From Patescibacteria group bacterium UBA1400 (lineage in GTDB: Bacteria; Patescibacteriota; Microgenomatia; UBA1400), in NCBI GenBank assembly GCA_002305125.1, contig DBQG01000037.1, forward strand, positions 19,963-26,029: a stretch of 6,067 bases of DNA, read 5' to 3'. Both the position numbers and the translations under genes were made by a program. Shown piece after piece: positions 1-5,467 of this stretch (position 1 is its first letter; each line of letters begins with the position of its first letter). Under the pieces are notes generated by a model, which was not told the origin of the DNA, did not search any database, and saw only the letters and a program-made list of their open reading frames with translations.

Positions 1-2472
<2,472 letters not shown>

Positions 2473-2498
2473 ACTGTAAAGATCGGTAATTCTATTCA

Positions 2499-2511
2499 CT
2501 TGTCAAAGAGC
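2499..2511 (-). promoter_or_regulatory. boxA-like antitermination site in the spacer before 23S
   Basis: The minus strand reads GCTCTTTGACAAG, starting four bases after the tRNA-Ala 3' end. It closely resembles the rRNA boxA core (TGCTCTTTAACA in E. coli). In characterised bacteria, NusB and ribosomal protein S10 bind this RNA element and make RNA polymerase resistant to premature termination. Spacer copies in E. coli sit at this same place before 23S. Here it would matter because polymerase has just crossed protein genes and a terminator-like hairpin. The call rests on sequence match and position. Confidence 0.65.
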
Positions 2512-2514
2512 TAG

Positions 2515-2587
2515 TGGACCGAAGCGGGTTCGAACCGCTGACCTTCCGCATGCAAAGCGGATGCTCTTCCAACTGAGCTATCGGCCC
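2515..2587 (-). tRNA. tRNA-Ala (anticodon UGC)
   Basis: The 73-nt sequence folds as a complete cloverleaf. The acceptor strands GGGCCGA and TCGGTCC pair fully and include the G3:U70 wobble that is the main identity element for alanyl-tRNA synthetase. The D stem is GCTC/GAGC, the anticodon loop is TTTGCAT with anticodon TGC at 2552-2554, the T-loop is TTCGAAC and the discriminator base is A73. The next bases are CTA, so CCA is not encoded and must be added by the CCA-adding enzyme. It is the second tRNA of the classic Ile-Ala pair in the 16S-23S spacer. Confidence 0.98.
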
Positions 2588-2594
2588 TTAAACT

Positions 2595-2616
2595 AAAAAG
2601 TCTCCTAAAGGAGACT
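2595..2616 (-). terminator. Terminator-like hairpin with U-tract between tRNA-Ile and tRNA-Ala
   Basis: On the minus strand the 8-base arms AGTCTCCT and AGGAGACT (2599-2616) are perfectly complementary around a tiny loop, which becomes TTTA if the last pair opens. TTTTAGTTT follows directly. That is the form of an intrinsic terminator in the rRNA direction. The plus-strand side lacks a T-run, so it is not bidirectional. It lies only 7 bases upstream of tRNA-Ala. In the full operon transcript it must be read through or act as a processing hairpin. For the candidate promoter at 2753-2780 it would end an RNA of about 150 nt. Confidence 0.45.
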
Positions 2617-2640
2617 ATACATAGCAGATCAGGATTAATT

Positions 2641-2715
2641 TTAAACTGAAGTTAAAAGTTTTTCTAAATAAAACTTTAAAACTTGTAAATTTTTCTGATA
2701 AGCAAATGTACTCAT
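2641..2715 (-). CDS. Possible 24-residue mini-ORF in the inter-tRNA spacer (doubtful)
   Basis: An ATG (2713-2715) opens 24 codons ending in TAA (2641-2643), reading MSTFAYQKNLQVLKFYLEKL plus four more residues. An AAAGGAG motif lies upstream at 2731-2737, but the 15-base gap to the ATG is longer than usual. A near-consensus promoter lies upstream and a terminator-like hairpin downstream, so it has the outline of a tiny gene. Against coding, much of it coincides with a long AT-rich hairpin (2649-2684), which favours a structured noncoding RNA. No similarity to a known peptide is recognised. Confidence 0.15.
   Translation of the reverse strand: MSTFAYQKNLQVLKFYLEKLLTSV
2649..2684 (-). other. 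Long AT-rich stem-loop in the inter-tRNA spacer
   Basis: On the minus strand, AAAGTTTT pairs with AAAACTTT (8 bp) around a loop of about 7 nt. After a small internal loop, AAGTT pairs with AACTT (5 bp more). Thirteen AU-rich pairs in 36 bases suggest a folded RNA. It lies within the predicted short transcript from the promoter at 2753-2780. It could be part of a small RNA or a processing structure separating tRNA-Ile from tRNA-Ala. Confidence 0.45.
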
Positions 2716-2752
2716 TAAGTTCTGGAAAATCTCCTTTAATACTTTCTAAAAT

Positions 2753-2780
2753 ATTATAGCAAAACCTACATCTAAGTCAA
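2753..2780 (-). promoter_or_regulatory. Near-consensus sigma70-type promoter between tRNA-Ile and tRNA-Ala
   Basis: On the minus strand a -35 box TTGACT (2775-2780; 5 of 6 match) is followed by a 16-base spacer and a perfect -10 box TATAAT (2753-2758). Transcription would start near 2746. It would first produce the inter-tRNA RNA, then tRNA-Ala and 23S if the hairpin at 2599-2616 is read through. It is the best promoter match seen in the window. An internal promoter here could supply 23S independently of the inserted genes, or drive a small RNA. Box sequences in AT-rich DNA can occur by chance. Confidence 0.55.
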
Positions 2781-2793
2781 CATGATAATTTTG

Positions 2794-2867
2794 TGGGCCG
2801 TCTAGGATTCGAACCTAGGACCTCTGTCTTATCAGGACAGCGCTCTTACCAACTGAGCTAACAGCCC
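2794..2867 (-). tRNA. tRNA-Ile (anticodon GAU)
   Basis: The 74-nt sequence forms a full cloverleaf: acceptor strands GGGCTGT and ACGGCCC, D stem GCTC/GAGC, anticodon stem CTGTC/GACAG with loop CTGATAA (anticodon GAT at 2831-2833), T-arm CTAGG-TTCGAAT-CCTAG and discriminator A73. CAA follows, so CCA is not encoded. It lies 52 bases after the stop codon of the cohesin gene at 2920-3588, with no convincing terminator between them. It may therefore be cut from a transcript that also carries the protein genes, or be made from its own promoter at 2882-2911. Confidence 0.98.
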
Positions 2868-2870
2868 AAA

Positions 2871-2888
2871 ATACAATTCAAATTGTAT
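2871..2888. repeat. Perfect inverted repeat just upstream of tRNA-Ile
   Basis: The 8-base arms ATACAATT and AATTGTAT flank a CA centre. The palindrome begins four bases before the tRNA-Ile 5' end and covers the candidate -10 box (2882-2887). It could be an operator, a hairpin guiding 5' processing of tRNA-Ile, or a weak terminator, since the RNA copy is followed by TTTT. The sequence alone does not separate these options. Confidence 0.5.
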
Positions 2889-2911
2889 CACATAAAGGAA
2901 TTTTAAAGCAA
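2882..2911 (-). promoter_or_regulatory. Candidate extended -10 promoter for tRNA-Ile
   Basis: On the minus strand the -10 box is TACAAT (2882-2887; 5 of 6 match), preceded directly by TGA, the TGn of an extended -10. A weak -35, TTGCTT (2906-2911), lies 18 bases upstream. The predicted start near 2875 leaves only about 8 bases before the tRNA 5' end, a typical short leader for a tRNA transcribed on its own. It sits between the cohesin gene and the tRNA, where a secondary promoter could offset polarity caused by the inserted genes. Confidence 0.4.
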
Positions 2912-2928
2912 GAAATGGATCAACTCTG
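2900..2928. repeat. Imperfect direct repeat, left copy, at the edge of the gene block
   Basis: Plus-strand bases 2900-2919 (ATTTTAAAGCAAGAAATGGA) match 5406-5423 (ATTTTAAAGAAAGATGGA) at 17 positions, with one substitution and a 2-base gap. Similarity continues more loosely to CTG at 2926-2928, overlapping the last codons and stop of the cohesin gene. Together the two copies bracket all three protein genes. Confidence 0.45.
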
Positions 2929-3588
2929 TCTAGTAATTAAAAATAATGGAAAGGAAAGGAAAATGAAACTAAGACTAAATATCAAAATAGTAGTTGTAGG
3001 ACCAGTATTTCCAGCAACTGGTAATGCTGACGGAGTTGGTACAGGGCTTAACGATGGAGAGGGTGAAGATGTTGAATTAAATCCTAAATTGTAACTCCCA
3101 TTAACATTGGCAGTACAGTCAATAATATCTATGGCAGTAGTATCGTTTATTCCGGAATCAGTGCTACTTCCTTCAGTACAACTAAAAGTCAAGTTGCCTG
3201 TATTAGATGAGATTTTTGCCTTTATTGTCATTGTGGCTAAAGTACCTATTCCAGTCTTACTTTCTAAAGATGATCCTAGAGATAGGTTGGCATTAATAAT
3301 AACCTGACCAGTAGAGTTATAAATATTGTGAGAAACTTCATCAAAAAAAGTTCCTGCTTGAACTGAAATAACTTCTAATTTAGTAGCGTCAAAGTTTATT
3401 ACTGCTTTAGCACTTTTAGTTTCCTGCCCCCCCGTATCAATCTTTACAGCAATATCCGTACCAGTAGTACTAATGACACCTGAACTAGGAGAAAGCTCTA
3501 GGTGAGCACTGGCAGCATAAACTAAAAAAATTCTTGAAGAAAATATAATGATAAAAGCTAAAAGAAATATTATTACTTTTTTTGTCAT
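2920..3588 (-). CDS. Surface protein with one cohesin-like domain and an LPVAG-type C-terminal anchor
   Basis: The 222-aa protein starts with a signal peptide (basic MTKK, hydrophobic core to about residue 24, likely cleavage near the VYAASA stretch). Residues about 28-168 look like a cohesin-fold beta domain, with the family pattern of an FD..KLEV..V..G.FF segment (about 66-82). Two cysteines (137, 158) could form a disulfide. A Ser/Pro/Thr linker (about 171-188) leads to LPVAG (189-193), a hydrophobic segment (about 199-218) and a short tail with one Arg (TRQS), the layout of a sortase sorting signal or a simple C-terminal anchor. Cohesins bind dockerins, and a dockerin protein is encoded two genes upstream. 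Its ATG overlaps the preceding TAA by one base (TAATG), so translation is probably coupled; no clear ribosome site is seen. A seven-G run sits in codons 52-54. The cohesin call is by pattern, not by alignment. Confidence 0.85.
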   Translation of the reverse strand: MTKKVIIFLLAFIIIFSSRIFLVYAASAHLELSPSSGVISTTGTDIAVKIDTGGQETKSAKAVINFDATKLEVISVQAGTFFDEVSHNIYNSTGQVIINANLSLGSSLESKTGIGTLATMTIKAKISSNTGNLTFSCTEGSSTDSGINDTTAIDIIDCTANVNGSYNLGFNSTSSPSPSLSPVPTPSALPVAGNTGPTTTILIFSLSFIFLSFPLFLITRQS

Positions 3589-4196
3589 TACTTCAATTCA
3601 ACTATTAAAGAATCTACAGAGCTTAACAGCTCTTGACCGCCATAAGCAGCTATGTGTGTCTTTTCTTTATTAAAAGAAAATTCTAGATTTCCTGCTTGTA
3701 TTACTTCAACAGATAGGGTTACCATAACTTCATTATATAAATCTTTACTCTCATTAGCTCCTTGGAGCGCTACTACTCTAATTTCTCCATTTTGATTATC
3801 TATTGTTTTTTGAGGATATAAAGAAAAGAAGCTTCCTTCATTTATTTCTACTACTGAAATTAACCAAGGATTAAAATTTAATAAAAATTCAGAGCCATCA
3901 ATATTCTCACCGTCACCAGACACTATAACTTGTATATTAAAAACCTCTCCCACTTTATAATAATTTTTATCTGTTTTTAGAGAAATTGAGGCAGTTTTTT
4001 TTGATTGCGGCTGGTTTGGTATTACAATATCTTTTACTGAAAAAGAAGGAATTCTATTAGAAACAAATTGTGACTCTTTTTGATTTATTTTAGTTTTAAG
4101 ATCTTTAGGTTTAAAGTTAAATTTATAAAAATAAAAACCTAAACCTAATAAAATAATCAAAACAAAAATTGGCAATAATTTCTTTAAGTTTTTCAT
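3588..4196 (-). CDS. Membrane-anchored protein with a cohesin-like domain
   Basis: The 202-aa protein has a short basic start (MKNLKK), one N-terminal transmembrane segment (about 7-24) without an obvious cleavage site, a charged spacer (about 25-67) and a C-terminal beta domain (about 68-202). This resembles a cohesin: ISL....YKVGEVFNIQV, then FLLNFNPWLISVVEI..GSFF, ending in alternating beta-strand-like sequence. The motif order matches the cohesin-like domain of the next gene. It is expected outside the membrane, held by its N-terminus. It begins 32 bases after the dockerin gene's stop and its own stop overlaps the next ATG, so it is the middle gene of a three-gene unit. No Shine-Dalgarno site precedes the ATG (TTTAAAAGATG). 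The domain is divergent, and another Ig-like adhesion fold remains possible. Confidence 0.82.
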   Translation of the reverse strand: MKNLKKLLPIFVLIILLGLGFYFYKFNFKPKDLKTKINQKESQFVSNRIPSFSVKDIVIPNQPQSKKTASISLKTDKNYYKVGEVFNIQVIVSGDGENIDGSEFLLNFNPWLISVVEINEGSFFSLYPQKTIDNQNGEIRVVALQGANESKDLYNEVMVTLSVEVIQAGNLEFSFNKEKTHIAAYGGQELLSSVDSLIVELK

Positions 4197-4228
4197 CTTT
4201 TAAATAAATAATAACATAATTTCAAATA

Positions 4229-5290
4229 CTATTCGTCATCAGGCTTGCTAGATAAAGTTGTGTAAAGCAAATCAACATCAGTATTATCCACTACTCCGTC
4301 TAAATTTCCGTCTGCTTCTCCGCACCCCTCCTTATAATCTAAACTACCTATCCTTGCATCAGCTTCTTTACAGGCTTTAACGATCGAGTAATCTTTAACA
4401 CCGACACTCCCATCCCAATCAACATCTCCAAAATCTAAAGGATGAAGTGAAAAATCTAGTTTATTACTCTGTCCCATTTCTAAATCAAAATAAATATCCT
4501 TTAGACAAATAAAGCCTAACTCCTGATCTTCTTTTTTACAAAAACGAATCTGTCTATGAGATGGCCCCTTAATTAAAATATTATATTTACCGCTTTTAAG
4601 ATCTTCGATTTCTACTGAAGCATTATAATTATCGCTTTCCTCATTATATTGGAAAACTATATTTTTTTCTAAATAAAAATATTGCTGATTACTATTAGTT
4701 TCAATTATTAATCTCACTGACTTTTCCCTATTTTCATCAGGTAGATTACAATAATCATCTCCACAATGATCATTACCATTAGCTGGAACGCCGGCTAGTT
4801 TAATATTAATATCTAAAACTGTTTTAATATCAGAAGATGGAGATGGTGATAAAGATGGAGATGGTGATAAAGATGGAGATGGTGATAAAGATGGAGATGG
4901 ACTAGAACTATAACTAGGACAACACCAAACATTATTAGGATTTTCGTAACCGAGACATTTCAAGCTTCCAGGAGAACATTGCTGATTACAATCCCCTGTA
5001 CTGGAGATTTTTGTACAACCTGCTTGAAGAGGCTCTAGAACAGTACAAGTAGACACACCTGAACAATTACTGGGAGGGTTAGTAGGATAAGGGCTATCAT
5101 AAGGATTGCCAGGAAACATTTCTGAAAGTTTTCCCCGTTGAAGAAGTAATTTATTAGTCTTCCAAACTCCCACTACTATACCTAATACTATAGAAATAAA
5201 AAGAATCGATAAAAAAATCTTATTTTCTGAAGATATTTTTTTTAATGGTTGGAAATTAATAAAAAAATTTCTCTTAAATTTTAGTTGCAT
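4229..5290 (-). CDS. Membrane-anchored Cys-rich protein with a C-terminal dockerin domain
   Basis: The 353-aa protein has a basic cytoplasmic start (1-23), one transmembrane segment (about 24-43), a segment with eight cysteines (76, 82, 92, 101, 105, 112, 123, 124) likely to be disulfide-bonded outside the cell, a Ser/Pro linker of SPSPSL repeats (about 128-153), an unrecognised beta-rich region (about 155-284) with two further cysteine pairs (176/181, 251/262), and a dockerin (about 286-345). The dockerin shows two calcium loops: D289, D291, D293, G294, D300 and D327, N329, D331, G332, D338. The stretch between them is slightly longer than usual and carries C307 and C323. Type-I-like dockerins bind cohesins, and two cohesin-like proteins follow. 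The ATG has no ribosome-binding site; a promoter whose -10 ends 7 bases upstream suggests a leaderless mRNA. The gene starts 171 bases after the 16S 3' end. Confidence 0.88.
   Translation of the reverse strand: MQLKFKRNFFINFQPLKKISSENKIFLSILFISIVLGIVVGVWKTNKLLLQRGKLSEMFPGNPYDSPYPTNPPSNCSGVSTCTVLEPLQAGCTKISSTGDCNQQCSPGSLKCLGYENPNNVWCCPSYSSSPSPSLSPSPSLSPSPSLSPSPSSDIKTVLDINIKLAGVPANGNDHCGDDYCNLPDENREKSVRLIIETNSNQQYFYLEKNIVFQYNEESDNYNASVEIEDLKSGKYNILIKGPSHRQIRFCKKEDQELGFICLKDIYFDLEMGQSNKLDFSLHPLDFGDVDWDGSVGVKDYSIVKACKEADARIGSLDYKEGCGEADGNLDGVVDNTDVDLLYTTLSSKPDDE
4835..4900. repeat. 18-bp tandem repeat encoding the Ser/Pro linker
   Basis: The plus-strand unit AGATGGAGATGGTGATAA occurs three times without change (4835-4852, 4853-4870, 4871-4888), followed by 12 bases of a fourth copy. 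In the dockerin gene it encodes six-residue LSPSPS units between the Cys-rich segment and the C-terminal region. The unit is a multiple of three, so gain or loss changes linker length and keeps the frame. Identity at the base level implies recent expansion or ongoing homogenisation. Confidence 0.95.
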
Positions 5291-5297
5291 TAACTAA

Positions 5298-5327
5298 AGA
5301 ATAATGCACTTTTAGCTTAAAAGTCAA
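5298..5327 (-). promoter_or_regulatory. Candidate promoter of the three-gene surface-protein unit, leaderless
   Basis: On the minus strand a -35 box TTGACT (5322-5327; 5 of 6) is followed by an 18-base spacer and a -10 box TATTCT (5298-5303; 4 of 6). The expected start falls around 5291-5292, directly at the ATG (5288-5290), so the mRNA would have almost no leader. This fits the absence of a Shine-Dalgarno sequence. It would let the genes be transcribed separately from the rRNA promoter, which is outside the window. Confidence 0.5.
5308..5324. promoter_or_regulatory. Operator-like palindrome inside the promoter spacer
   Basis: The perfect inverted repeat ACTTTTA-GCT-TAAAAGT fills the spacer between the candidate -35 and -10 boxes and overlaps the end of the -35. 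A dimeric repressor bound here would block RNA polymerase. As RNA it would form a 7-bp hairpin in any read-through transcript from the rRNA promoter, but no U-run follows it. No cognate regulator can be named. Confidence 0.45.
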
Positions 5328-5345
5328 TAAAAAACAGTTTTGTTA

Positions 5346-5374
5346 ATCTTAAAACGTGGTAGGAATGTTGTCAG
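5346..5374 (-). promoter_or_regulatory. Weaker second candidate promoter upstream of the dockerin gene
   Basis: The minus strand reads CTGACA (5369-5374; 5 of 6 to TTGACA), a 17-base spacer and TAAGAT (5346-5351; 4 of 6 to TATAAT). A transcript from here would have a leader of roughly 50 bases with no evident ribosome-binding site. The spacing is ideal, but the -10 is poor and the DNA is AT-rich. Confidence 0.25.
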
Positions 5375-5405
5375 TGACAATTTCTGACTAATAATTTTTC
5401 TTTCT

Positions 5406-5429
5406 ATTTTAAAGAAAGATGGAACCCTG
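5406..5429. repeat. Imperfect direct repeat, right copy, near 16S
   Basis: Bases 5406-5423 (ATTTTAAAGAAAGATGGA) are the partner of 2900-2919, with looser similarity continuing to CTG at 5427-5429. This copy lies about 115 bases upstream of the dockerin gene's ATG and about 30 bases from the 16S 3' end. Part of it (from 5421 on) also joins the stem-loop that follows 16S. Confidence 0.45.
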
Positions 5430-5445
5430 GTCGTGAAGAACAGGA
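5426..5445 (-). other. Stem-loop in the spacer just after 16S
   Basis: In the RNA, CCTG pairs with CAGG, with a further T-G wobble at the base. One mismatch and a two-pair inner stem then close a UUCAC loop. It lies about 15-35 bases after the mature 16S end and probably belongs to pre-rRNA folding or processing. The RNase III stem that usually encloses 16S would also need the 5' leader, which is outside the window. Confidence 0.35.
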
Positions 5446-5453
5446 ACCAAAAT

Positions 5454-5467
5454 CTCCTAGAAAGGAG
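5454..5467 (-). other. Hairpin sequestering the anti-Shine-Dalgarno at the pre-16S 3' end
   Basis: The minus strand reads CTCCT-TTCT-AGGAG: the CCUCC anti-Shine-Dalgarno tail of 16S can pair perfectly with the bases just past the mature 3' end. Comparable CCUCCUUUCUAAGGA sequences occur in many bacteria, where the tail is freed by final 3' trimming. It marks the 16S 3' end at about 5461. Confidence 0.6.

Noticed and set aside
2920..2922. UGA read as glycine (code 25)
   Set aside because: Reading through would run into tRNA-Ile with no domain gained. TAA, TAG and TGA each end a gene sensibly.
3107..3307. Plus-strand frame of 66 codons
   Set aside because: It is antisense to the cohesin gene at 2920-3588, which has a signal peptide, domain and anchor. 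The antisense frame has no start signal or recognisable content.
5322..5360. Terminator after 16S: GTTTT/AAAAC stem followed by a T-run
   Set aside because: The stem is only five pairs, almost all A-T, with a 9-base loop; too weak to call.
5433..5445. Second boxA-like sequence (TGTTCTTCACGA) after 16S
   Set aside because: It differs from the boxA core at several positions and is better explained as part of the stem-loop at 5426-5445.
2920..5460. Insertion sequence or homing-endonuclease element
   Set aside because: No transposase, integrase, LAGLIDADG or GIY-YIG motif is present, and no terminal inverted repeats were seen at the block's ends.
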